Below are positions 1-5,470 of a stretch of DNA of 5,470 nt, piece by piece (within the stretch, counting starts at the first letter, position 1; each line of letters starts with the position of its first letter). Under the pieces are notes generated by a model, which had not been told where the DNA came from, did no database searches, and saw only the letters and a program-made list of their open reading frames with translations. A program made the translations under genes and the position numbers. The DNA is from Deltaproteobacteria bacterium (GTDB lineage Bacteria > Myxococcota > Polyangia > Haliangiales > Haliangiaceae). The stretch lies in NCBI GenBank assembly GCA_018262455.1, contig JAGSPR010000432.1, forward strand, positions 1 through 5,470. The letters run 5' to 3'.

Positions 1-10
1 GCTCGCGGAG

Positions 11-1762
11 TCACCAGCGCGGTGCGGTCGCGAACGCGCCGTGGATGAGGCCGACATGCGAATACGCCTGCGGGAAGTTGCCCCACATGGTCCCGGTCGC
101 GGGATCGAGGTCCTCGGCGAGCAGGCCCAGGGGAGAGCGGATACCGCGGACGCGCTCCATGACGACCCGGGCCTCGTCGATGCGGCCCAGGTGGGCGAGC
201 GCCTCGACGAGCCAGAACGTGCACAACGCGAACGCGACGGAGGGCACGCCGAAGTCGTCGGTCGTCCGGTAGCGCCGGAGCCAGCCTCCTTGGTCGAGGT
301 CGGTCTGCACGGCATTCACGGTCGCCTGCATCCGCGGATCATCCGGTGACAGCAAGCGAAGGGTGATGGCCTGGAGCAAGGCGGCGTCGACCTCGGTACC
401 TCCATGGTCCGCCGTCAGGCACCCGCGCCCGGGGGCGACGGCATCGCGCAGCAGCTCGGCTGCGATCCGCTCCGCCGCGGCCGCGAACTCGTCGGCGTGG
501 TGCGGGCGGTGCCGCCGTGCGATCATGCTGGCTCGATCGGCCGCCGCCCAGCACATCAGCGTGCTGAACGTCTGCGGGCGCCAGTTCGTCCGGTACTCCC
601 AGATGCCGGCATCCGGCTTGCCCGCGACCGCGATCGCACGTCTCGCCAGGTTCTCGACGAGATCGAGGACAGGTGGCGTGACCTGATCGCCGAACCGCGC
701 GTCGAGAAACATCGGTGTCAGGGCGAGCACCATCTCTCCGAACACGTCGTGCTGCTGGTGGGTGGCAGCGCCGTTGCCGATCCGGACCGGCCGCTCGCCG
801 CGGAACCCCGCCCAGTTGTCGAGGATCTGCTCGGCCGGGCACGGCTTGCCATCGATCGCGTACAGCGGTGCGAGAGCGAGGCCCGGGGACGAGCTCGCGA
901 CGTTGAGCAGGTACTGGAGGAACTGCTCGCGTTCCTCGAAGTGTCCGAGCAAGCGGAACGCTCCCAGCGTGTAGAACGAATCGCGCAACCAGCAGTAGCG
1001 ATAGTCCCAGGTTCGCCCCGAACCCGGCGCCTCCGGGATCGAAGTCGTGAGCGCAGCGACGATCGCGCCGGTGTCCTCGAAGCAGTGCAGCTTCAGCGCG
1101 AGCGCCGAGCGAATCACCTCCTCCTGGAAGATCGACGGGATCTCGCAGTGCTTCACCCATTGCTGCCAGTGGCGCGTGGTCTCGCGGAGGAACCGCTCGC
1201 AGAGCGGGAGCAGCGGCTCTTCGACCGGGGCACCCCACGACAGCACGAAGTGTTTGCGCTCGGTGAGCGCCCACGGATCGTCGTTCAGATAGGTGAGGGG
1301 CGCGTCGGTCGTGAGGCGGAGGTGTGCGTCGTAGCCCTTGTACGCGATGTGATGCGAACCGATCTCGCGGTCCGGCCGGCTACGGGACCACCCGAGGACG
1401 GGATCACAGGACACCCGGATCCTTGGCGTCCCGGTGAGCGGCTCCACGATCCGGATCAACATGGTGGGCCGAAACGTCCGCTCGTACTGGATGAACCGCG
1501 GCGCGAAGTCGAGGATCCGGAACGCCCCGTCAGGTCCCTCGAAGCGCGTCTCGAGGACGTTCGTGTTCGGGACATAGCGTTGGTTCCCGGGGAGACCGTC
1601 GCTCGAGGCGATCGAGAACTGACCGCCGGCCGGGTCGAGGAGTGCCCCGAACACCGGCGCCGAGTCGAACCGGGGCATGCACGACCACACGATCGCGCCC
1701 TGTCGACTCACCAGCGCCGACAGCTGGCAGTTGCCGATCAGGCCGAGGTCGGCAAGCTCCAT
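11..1762 (-). CDS. Glycoside hydrolase family 15 protein, probable trehalase or glucoamylase-type alpha-glucosidase
   Basis: This 583-residue protein matches the GH15 layout at about the normal length for bacterial members. An N-terminal beta-sandwich region (about 1-200) opens with the typical start LIGNCQLSALVSRQGAIVW and RFDS (31-34). An alpha/alpha-barrel catalytic domain (about 210-583) follows. Visible family motifs are WDYRYCWLRD (252-261), the IGNGA...QQHDVFGE segment (328-343), GIWEY with the expected general acid E389, LLAEDLDP with the expected general base E550, and the C-terminal GNFPQAYSH (561-569). Both catalytic acids therefore appear intact. There is no signal peptide, so it is probably cytoplasmic. 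The family includes glucoamylases, glucodextranases and actinobacterial alpha,alpha-trehalases. The divergent otsA-otsB neighbours favour trehalose as substrate, but that is inference from context. The start is well fixed: an in-frame TGA lies one codon upstream (TGA GGA ATG), and residues from position 7 onward already match the family. The GAGGA stretch touches the ATG, which is too close for a normal Shine-Dalgarno site. Confidence 0.93.
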   Translation of the reverse strand: MELADLGLIGNCQLSALVSRQGAIVWSCMPRFDSAPVFGALLDPAGGQFSIASSDGLPGNQRYVPNTNVLETRFEGPDGAFRILDFAPRFIQYERTFRPTMLIRIVEPLTGTPRIRVSCDPVLGWSRSRPDREIGSHHIAYKGYDAHLRLTTDAPLTYLNDDPWALTERKHFVLSWGAPVEEPLLPLCERFLRETTRHWQQWVKHCEIPSIFQEEVIRSALALKLHCFEDTGAIVAALTTSIPEAPGSGRTWDYRYCWLRDSFYTLGAFRLLGHFEEREQFLQYLLNVASSSPGLALAPLYAIDGKPCPAEQILDNWAGFRGERPVRIGNGAATHQQHDVFGEMVLALTPMFLDARFGDQVTPPVLDLVENLARRAIAVAGKPDAGIWEYRTNWRPQTFSTLMCWAAADRASMIARRHRPHHADEFAAAAERIAAELLRDAVAPGRGCLTADHGGTEVDAALLQAITLRLLSPDDPRMQATVNAVQTDLDQGGWLRRYRTTDDFGVPSVAFALCTFWLVEALAHLGRIDEARVVMERVRGIRSPLGLLAEDLDPATGTMWGNFPQAYSHVGLIHGAFATAPRW

Positions 1763-1820
1763 TCCTCACGAGTACCACGAGGTGATTGGGTCTCCAATAG
1801 AATCATGTTACCAACACACG
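1763..1820. promoter_or_regulatory. Divergent promoter region between the GH15 gene and otsA
   Basis: This 58-bp gap separates two outward-facing genes and must hold or overlap at least part of both promoters. Its right half is clearly richer in A and T than the surrounding coding DNA. Two sequences fit the minimal -10 pattern TAnnnT: TAGAAT on the plus strand (1798-1803), facing otsA, and TAACAT on the minus strand (complement of 1805-1810), facing the GH15 gene. I find no convincing -35 box at the right distance for either. If TAGAAT is used, the otsA transcript would begin near 1810 and carry a leader of only about 11 bases. If TAACAT is used, the GH15 leader would be about 35 bases. That a promoter lies here is nearly forced by the layout; the exact boxes are tentative. 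Confidence 0.45.
1785..1798. promoter_or_regulatory. Short inverted repeat, candidate operator in the divergent promoter
   Basis: ATTGG-GTCT-CCAAT is a perfect 5-bp inverted repeat around a 4-base centre. Its right end touches the candidate otsA -10 box at 1798-1803. This is where a repressor dimer would have to sit to control one or both divergent genes, and the local MarR-family protein is an obvious candidate to bind it. Five-base arms arise often by chance, and the other inverted repeat in the window (5328-5339) has a different sequence, so there is no internal support for a shared binding motif. Confidence 0.25.
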
Positions 1821-4040
1821 ATGCGACGCGCCGCGAGGTTCCTCCTTCCGTTGATCGGCGGACTCGCGATGCTCGCGGTCGTCGGCTACCTCCTGTTGAC
1901 CAGGACGACCTCGCGTTGGTTCGAGAAGGATCTCGAGCTCCGCGGTCGACTCGCGGTCGACTCGGCACGGACGAGCCTGGCGAACCATTGGGCGGACCGC
2001 GCGCAGCTCGCGGAGATCCTCGGCGACTTCACGCGTGACGAGCGGATCATGGCGGCGGCGGCGTGCGCCACGGACGGCACGTTCGTCGCGACCACCGAGA
2101 CCTATCCGGAACAGTTCACGTGTGCGTCCCTGCTGCGGCGGATGGCCGCCGAGGCCGGGGCCGAGGCGCCCGCCTGGTCGATGACCACCGACCTCGCGTC
2201 GGGGGCTGTCCGCGTGAGCGCGATCCGCCTCGTCCGCGACCAGCAGGCGATCGGCACGATCGTGCTCGTCCACGACCTGAGCTTCCTCGATCGCCGCGAG
2301 GCCACGACCCGCAAGTTCCTGCTCGTCGCGTTCTTCGTGCTCGCGCTGGGCGCCGCGATCGTCACGCTGATCGCGGCACGCTTCGCCTGGCGCGGGTGGA
2401 CCTCCGAGCTGCGGCAGGCGCTCGCGGGAAACCCGACGCCTGACTTCCGGCCGCTCGTGCGTGACGTGCGCACCCTCGTCGAGCGCCTGGCGGGGGAGCG
2501 CGAGGAGGGCGTGCGCTCCGGTCCCTGGGGGCCCGAGCGCCTTCGCGCGGCGCTGAACGAACACCTGCAGGGCGAGCGCGTCGTCATCCTCGCGAACCGC
2601 GAGCCCTACATTCACGAGAAGACGGCCGATGGGATCCGCGTCGTGCATCCCGCGAGCGGCCTGGTGACAGCGCTCGAGCCGGTGATGCGCGCGTGCTCGG
2701 GAGTCTGGGTCGCGCACGGTAGCGGCTCGGCCGACCGCGAGACGGTCGACAAGCACGACACCGTGCGCGTGCCCCCGGGCGAGGAGTCGTACGTGGTCCG
2801 GCGGGTGTGGCTGTCCGAGGCCGAGGAGAATGGCTACTACTACGGGTTCTCGAACGAGGGGCTGTGGCCTCTCTGCCACGTCGCCCACACGCGGCCCGTG
2901 TTCCGTGCGGAGGACTGGGCCCACTACGTGCGGGTCAATCAGCGGTTCGCGGATGCCGTCTGCGAGGAGGTCGACTCCGACGATCCGGTGATCCTGGTCC
3001 AGGACTACCACTTCGCGCTCGCGCCCAAGATGATCCGCGAGAAGTTGCCGAAGGCGACGATCCTGACGTTCTGGCACATCCCGTGGCCGAACGCCGAGCG
3101 GTTAGGGATCTGCCCGTGGCGCGAGGAGCTGATCGCCGGGCTGCTCGGCTCGAGCATCGTCGGCTTCCATACCCAGCAGCACTGCAACAACTTCGTCGAC
3201 TCCGTCGATGCGTTCATGGAGAGTCGCATCGATCGCGAGACCACGGCGATCGTGCAGGGCGAGCACCGGACGCTCGTCCGACCGTATCCGATCTCGATCG
3301 AGTGGCCGGTACACTGGGTGAGTGAGGCTCCGTCGATCGACGAGTGTCGCGCCAGCGTGCGGCGCGAGCTCGGCCTGGCACCAGACGCCTTGCTGGGCGT
3401 CGGGATCGATCGTCTCGACTACACGAAGGGGATCGAGGAGCGGCTCTCGGCCGTCGACCAGCTCCTGGAGCGGCACCCGGAGTTTCGCGGCCGGTTCACG
3501 TTCGCGCAGCTCGCCGCACCGAGCCGCACCAAGATCGCGCACTACCGCGAGCTCAACGAGCGCATCGAGGCGCTCGCGGAGCGGATCAACCTGAAGTGGG
3601 CGAAGGGCTCTTACAGGCCGATCGCGCTGATGCGTACCCACCACGAGCCGGCGGACGTATTTCGCTACTACCGTGCCGCCGAGCTCTGCTACGTCAGCAG
3701 TCTCCACGACGGCATGAACCTCGTCGCCAAGGAGTTCGTCGCCGCGCACGATGACGAGCAGGGCGTGCTCGTGCTCTCGCAATTCACGGGGGCTTCCCGT
3801 GATCTGACCGAGGCGCTCATCGTCAACCCCTACGACATCCGGCAGGCAAGCGAGGCCCTCGCCGCCGCGTTGCGGATGTCTCCCGAGGAGCAGCGCGAGC
3901 GGATGAGGTCGATGCGCCGGCTGATCGCCGAGTTCAACGTGTATCGGTGGGCGGGACGGATGGTGGTGGACGCGGCGGGACTGCGGCGCAAGGAGCGGCT
4001 GGTCGGCCGGCTGACGACGTCGAGAGCGTCGTTCCGGTGA
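1821..4040 (+). CDS. otsA: Membrane-anchored trehalose-6-phosphate synthase (GT20) with N-terminal sensor-like module
   Basis: The enzyme joins glucose from a nucleotide sugar to glucose-6-phosphate, giving trehalose-6-phosphate. The GT20 domain spans about 252-722 of 739 residues. Visible motifs are ANR (258-260), SGLVTAL (279-285), [11 protein letters not shown] (340-350), QDYHFAL (394-400), WHIPWPN (418-424), GFHTQQ (448-453), DRLDYTKG (530-537, with R531 and K536) and [11 protein letters not shown] (628-638, with D630 and E638). These correspond to the donor and acceptor residues known from E. coli OtsA. Ahead of this lie a transmembrane helix (about 7-27), an extracytoplasmic domain (about 28-164, cysteines C82 and C101), a second helix (about 165-188) and a charged HAMP-like linker (about 189-225). 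Ordinary OtsA lacks all of these. I chose ATG 1821 because it places MRRAARF directly before the first helix. An in-frame ATG at 1677 would overlap the divergent gene by 86 bases, and an in-frame GTG at 1782 remains possible. No clear Shine-Dalgarno site precedes 1821. The glucose donor (UDP or ADP type) cannot be told. Confidence 0.93.
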   Translation: MRRAARFLLPLIGGLAMLAVVGYLLLTRTTSRWFEKDLELRGRLAVDSARTSLANHWADRAQLAEILGDFTRDERIMAAAACATDGTFVATTETYPEQFTCASLLRRMAAEAGAEAPAWSMTTDLASGAVRVSAIRLVRDQQAIGTIVLVHDLSFLDRREATTRKFLLVAFFVLALGAAIVTLIAARFAWRGWTSELRQALAGNPTPDFRPLVRDVRTLVERLAGEREEGVRSGPWGPERLRAALNEHLQGERVVILANREPYIHEKTADGIRVVHPASGLVTALEPVMRACSGVWVAHGSGSADRETVDKHDTVRVPPGEESYVVRRVWLSEAEENGYYYGFSNEGLWPLCHVAHTRPVFRAEDWAHYVRVNQRFADAVCEEVDSDDPVILVQDYHFALAPKMIREKLPKATILTFWHIPWPNAERLGICPWREELIAGLLGSSIVGFHTQQHCNNFVDSVDAFMESRIDRETTAIVQGEHRTLVRPYPISIEWPVHWVSEAPSIDECRASVRRELGLAPDALLGVGIDRLDYTKGIEERLSAVDQLLERHPEFRGRFTFAQLAAPSRTKIAHYRELNERIEALAERINLKWAKGSYRPIALMRTHHEPADVFRYYRAAELCYVSSLHDGMNLVAKEFVAAHDDEQGVLVLSQFTGASRDLTEALIVNPYDIRQASEALAAALRMSPEEQRERMRSMRRLIAEFNVYRWAGRMVVDAAGLRRKERLVGRLTTSRASFR

Positions 4041-4795
4041 AGCACATCCTGTCGCCGGCCAACGTGGGCGTCCTTGCGCAGCTGGCCTGGGCTCGGGTGC
4101 TGCTGGCGTTCGACTTCGACGGCACGTTGGCCCCGATCGTGGCGGACCGGGATCAGGCGGCGATGCGCGCGACGACCCGCGCGCTCCTGACCGCGGTCTG
4201 CGAGCGCTACCCGTGCGCGGTCATCTCGGGGCGAGGGCAACGCGACGTGGCAGCGAGGCTCGGGGGCATCGACGTGCGCCACATCGTCGGGAACCACGGC
4301 ATCGAGCCGGGGCCGAACATGGCGCGCTTCGAGCGCGACATCGATCTCGTGCGCCCGGCGCTCACCCAGGCCCTGGTCCACCAGCAGGGCGTCGAGATCG
4401 AGGACAAGCGGTACTCCCTCACCGTTCACTTCCGGCGTGCTCGCCGCAAGCGCGAGGCCCGCGCCGCGATCGCCCGCGCCGTCGCGGCGCTGCCGCGCCC
4501 GATGCGGGTGATCTCGGGGAAGCTCGTCGCGAACGTCGTCCCCGTCGACGCCCGCAACAAGGGCGACATCCTGCTCGAGTTACGGGACAACGAGCCCGCG
4601 GACGTCGCGCTCTACGTCGGCGACGATGTCACCGACGAGGACGTCTTCACGATCGATCAGCCGGGGAGGCTGTTGTCGATCCGGGTCGGCAAGGCCACCA
4701 GGACCGCGGCCCGCTTCTATCTCCGTGATCAGCGCGAGATCGATCGCTTCCTGGCCTGCCTGGTCGAGCTCCGAAACGAAGGGCCGGCGCGATGA
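4037..4795 (+). CDS. otsB: Trehalose-6-phosphate phosphatase (HAD superfamily)
   Basis: OtsB removes phosphate from trehalose-6-phosphate to give free trehalose, completing the pathway begun by the preceding gene. The 252-residue product has the usual length and all HAD signatures: motif I DFDGTLAP (26-33, nucleophile D26 and acid/base D28), motif II SGR (64-66), the family segment GNHGIE (85-90), the substrate-side EDKRYSLTVHF (122-132), NKG (174-176, probable motif III lysine K175) and motif IV GDDVTDED (195-202). It has no signal peptide or membrane segment and should be cytoplasmic. I chose the GTG start at 4037 because it overlaps the otsA stop as GTGA, a standard coupling arrangement, and starts just before the conserved domain. 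The in-frame ATG at 3947 would extend 90 bases into otsA with a Gly/Ala-rich stretch unlike the family. No strong ribosome binding site is visible, consistent with reinitiation by ribosomes finishing otsA. Confidence 0.93.
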   Translation: MKHILSPANVGVLAQLAWARVLLAFDFDGTLAPIVADRDQAAMRATTRALLTAVCERYPCAVISGRGQRDVAARLGGIDVRHIVGNHGIEPGPNMARFERDIDLVRPALTQALVHQQGVEIEDKRYSLTVHFRRARRKREARAAIARAVAALPRPMRVISGKLVANVVPVDARNKGDILLELRDNEPADVALYVGDDVTDEDVFTIDQPGRLLSIRVGKATRTAARFYLRDQREIDRFLACLVELRNEGPAR

Positions 4796-5262
4796 AGCGT
4801 GACGCGGCTCCTCGATACCCGCTGGGTGGCGCCCTCGATTTCCTCGAGCGCACCTGGCGGGTGAACCACGCGATGCAGCGCGTCTCCAATCGCATGGCGC
4901 GGGACCTCGGTCTCACCGGGCCGCAACGCCTGGTCGTGCGCTGCGTGGGGAAGTACCCGGGGCTCACGGCGAGCCAGCTCGCCTCGCTCCTTCACCTCGA
5001 TCGCGGCACGGTCTCGGCCGCGCTGAACCGGCTCGATGGCAAGGGCCTGGTCGAGAGACGCGCCGATCCACGCGACGGGCGACGCGTCACGCTCGGGCTC
5101 ACCGCGGAGGGCCGCGCCCTCGATCGACCGACCGAGCACACGATCGAGGCCACCGTCGAGAGCCTTCTCGAGCGCCTGAGCGACGCCGATCGCGAGACCA
5201 CGATGCGTGTCCTCGCGATGCTCGCCCAGGCGCTCGAGCTCGAGGCCGATCGGGAGCCCTGA
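4792..5262 (+). CDS. MarR-family winged-helix transcriptional regulator
   Basis: This 156-residue protein has the compact all-helical and winged-helix layout of MarR regulators, which bind pseudo-palindromic operators as dimers and usually release DNA on binding a small ligand. An N-terminal dimerisation helix runs through about 14-40. LTGPQRLVVRCVGKYPGLT (41-59) leads into the helix-turn-helix (about 58-83, with SQLASLLHLDRGTVSAALNR), followed by the wing with DPRDGRR (92-98) and LTAEG (103-107). C-terminal helices at about 110-150 complete the dimer interface. The ATG overlaps the otsB stop as ATGA, and AAGGG at 4779-4783 lies 8 bases upstream, a well-placed Shine-Dalgarno site. It may therefore be translated both by coupling and independently. 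A lone C51 is not at the N-terminal position used by redox-sensing OhrR proteins, so redox sensing is not supported. Operon position suggests local control of trehalose genes; ligand and targets are unknown. Confidence 0.9.
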   Translation: MKRDAAPRYPLGGALDFLERTWRVNHAMQRVSNRMARDLGLTGPQRLVVRCVGKYPGLTASQLASLLHLDRGTVSAALNRLDGKGLVERRADPRDGRRVTLGLTAEGRALDRPTEHTIEATVESLLERLSDADRETTMRVLAMLAQALELEADREP

Positions 5263-5320
5263 GGTCGGTCGGCAGCACTCGCCGGAGCGACGCACCGCTT
5301 CGTCGACGATCGCCGACCTC
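5261..5320. repeat. Inverted repeat directly after the regulator gene, weak terminator candidate
   Basis: GAGGTCGG at 5261-5268, beginning inside the regulator's stop codon, is exactly complementary to CCGACCTC at 5313-5320. A shifted pairing of GGTCGGC (5267-5273) with GCCGACC (5312-5318) is also possible. The loop is about 40 bases and no run of T follows, so this is not a standard intrinsic terminator. It could be a transcript-end structure that halts exonucleases or works with a factor-dependent terminator, or a chance match in GC-rich DNA. Confidence 0.25.
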
Positions 5321-5327
5321 GATCCAT

Positions 5328-5339
5328 GACAGGGCTGTC
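5328..5339. promoter_or_regulatory. Palindrome GACAG-GG-CTGTC, candidate operator upstream of the next gene
   Basis: This perfect 5-bp inverted repeat with a 2-base centre lies in the 159-bp gap between the regulator gene and the gene starting at 5422. Compact dyads of about this size are typical of winged-helix dimer sites, and the adjacent MarR gene makes binding plausible. I see no clear -10 or -35 boxes around it, and arms this short occur by chance. Two weaker overlapping hairpins follow: CCCAT/ATGGG at 5347-5362 and GGCGT/ACGCC at 5352-5368. Confidence 0.22.
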
Positions 5340-5421
5340 GTGGGACCCCATGGCGTGATGGGAACGCCGCCCGCGATTCTCGACCCTTGGCCGTGGCGCG
5401 GCGCTTGCTCGATGAACGGAC

Positions 5422-5470
5422 ATGACCAAGGCCCGCTCTGCCATCCTTGTCGTGCTCGTCGCCTGCGTTC
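5422..5470 (+). CDS. Start of an exported or lipoprotein gene, cut by the window edge
   Basis: Only 16 codons are present, reading MTKARSAILVVLVACV. Two basic residues (K3, R5) are followed by a hydrophobic stretch from I8, the pattern of a signal peptide or membrane anchor. LVAC at 12-15 fits a permissive lipobox, so a lipoprotein with C15 as the lipidated residue is possible. An in-frame TGA at 5413-5415 makes ATG 5422 the earliest possible ATG in this frame. The upstream ribosome binding site is weak (ACGGA close to the start). The product cannot be identified, and it may or may not be related to trehalose metabolism. The 159-bp gap suggests a separate transcription unit from the ots operon. 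Confidence 0.5.
   Translation, partial: MTKARSAILVVLVACV

Noticed and set aside
339..1274. 311-codon minus-strand frame inside the GH15 gene
   Set aside because: It is a shifted frame of the same gene with low-complexity Arg/Ala/Gly composition and no motifs.
1677..1820. Upstream ATG start for otsA adding 48 residues
   Set aside because: It would overlap the divergent GH15 start by 86 bases and put a hydrophilic, unrelated stretch ahead of an otherwise typical N-terminal membrane helix. An in-frame GTG at 1782 is less easily excluded.
404..2038. Long 544-codon plus-strand reading frame opposite the GH15 gene
   Set aside because: It is antisense to a well-supported gene, rich in Arg, Glu and Pro with no recognisable domain, and runs through the promoter gap into otsA. 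Long antisense frames are expected in GC-rich DNA.
1803..3077. 424-codon minus-strand frame opposite otsA
   Set aside because: It lies wholly against the conserved otsA frame, is Arg/Asp-rich and shows no family signature.
3947..4036. Upstream ATG start for otsB adding 30 residues
   Set aside because: The added residues are a Gly/Ala-rich shadow of the otsA frame. The GTG at 4037 gives the normal length and a typical 4-base overlap.
5263..5421. Intrinsic terminator after the ots operon
   Set aside because: The inverted repeats found have long loops or short arms, and none is followed by a T run, so no standard terminator can be called.
4992..5444. 150-codon minus-strand frame over the MarR gene and following gap
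   Set aside because: It is Arg/Ser-rich, antisense to a clear winged-helix protein and has no recognisable domain.
5412..5470. Alternative ATG at 5412 for the last gene
   Set aside because: It reads a polar, Cys/Arg/His-containing peptide, while the frame from 5422 gives a coherent signal-peptide pattern.

Overview
This is a GC-rich, gene-dense stretch of bacterial chromosome holding a trehalose metabolism locus. Four complete genes and the start of a fifth fill almost the whole window. On the minus strand, from the left edge, lies a glycoside hydrolase family 15 (GH15) gene, most likely a trehalase or related alpha-glucosidase (11-1762). A 58-bp divergent gap (1763-1820) separates it from a tightly packed plus-strand operon. 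The operon holds trehalose-6-phosphate synthase (otsA, 1821-4040), trehalose-6-phosphate phosphatase (otsB, 4037-4795) and a MarR-family regulator (4792-5262). Both junctions in the operon are 4-base stop/start overlaps (GTGA and ATGA), so the three genes are probably co-transcribed and translationally coupled. After a 159-bp gap with two short inverted repeats, a further gene begins at 5422 with a signal-peptide or lipoprotein-like N-terminus and runs off the window.

The genes form a small trehalose cycle. OtsA makes trehalose-6-phosphate from a nucleotide-glucose and glucose-6-phosphate, and OtsB removes the phosphate. The divergent GH15 enzyme could hydrolyse trehalose, or release glucose from alpha-glucans. 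The MarR protein is a natural candidate for a local regulator, although its targets and ligand cannot be read from the sequence.

The most unusual feature is the architecture of OtsA. It is 739 residues long instead of the usual 450-500. About 250 extra N-terminal residues form a transmembrane helix, a roughly 137-residue extracytoplasmic domain, a second transmembrane helix and a HAMP-like linker. This is the layout of a chemoreceptor or sensor kinase input module attached to a sugar-synthesis enzyme. It suggests a membrane-anchored synthase whose activity could respond directly to an extracytoplasmic signal. I recall predicted proteins with a similar N-terminus in databases, but no experiment showing what this part does.

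The organism cannot be named from this window. High GC, an apparent periplasmic domain and a marked excess of the palindrome CGATCG (about 26 copies by hand count) fit a high-GC Gram-negative bacterium, possibly a Myxococcota-type lineage; that assignment is a guess. I see no tRNA, rRNA, CRISPR array, insertion sequence or other sign of a mobile element.
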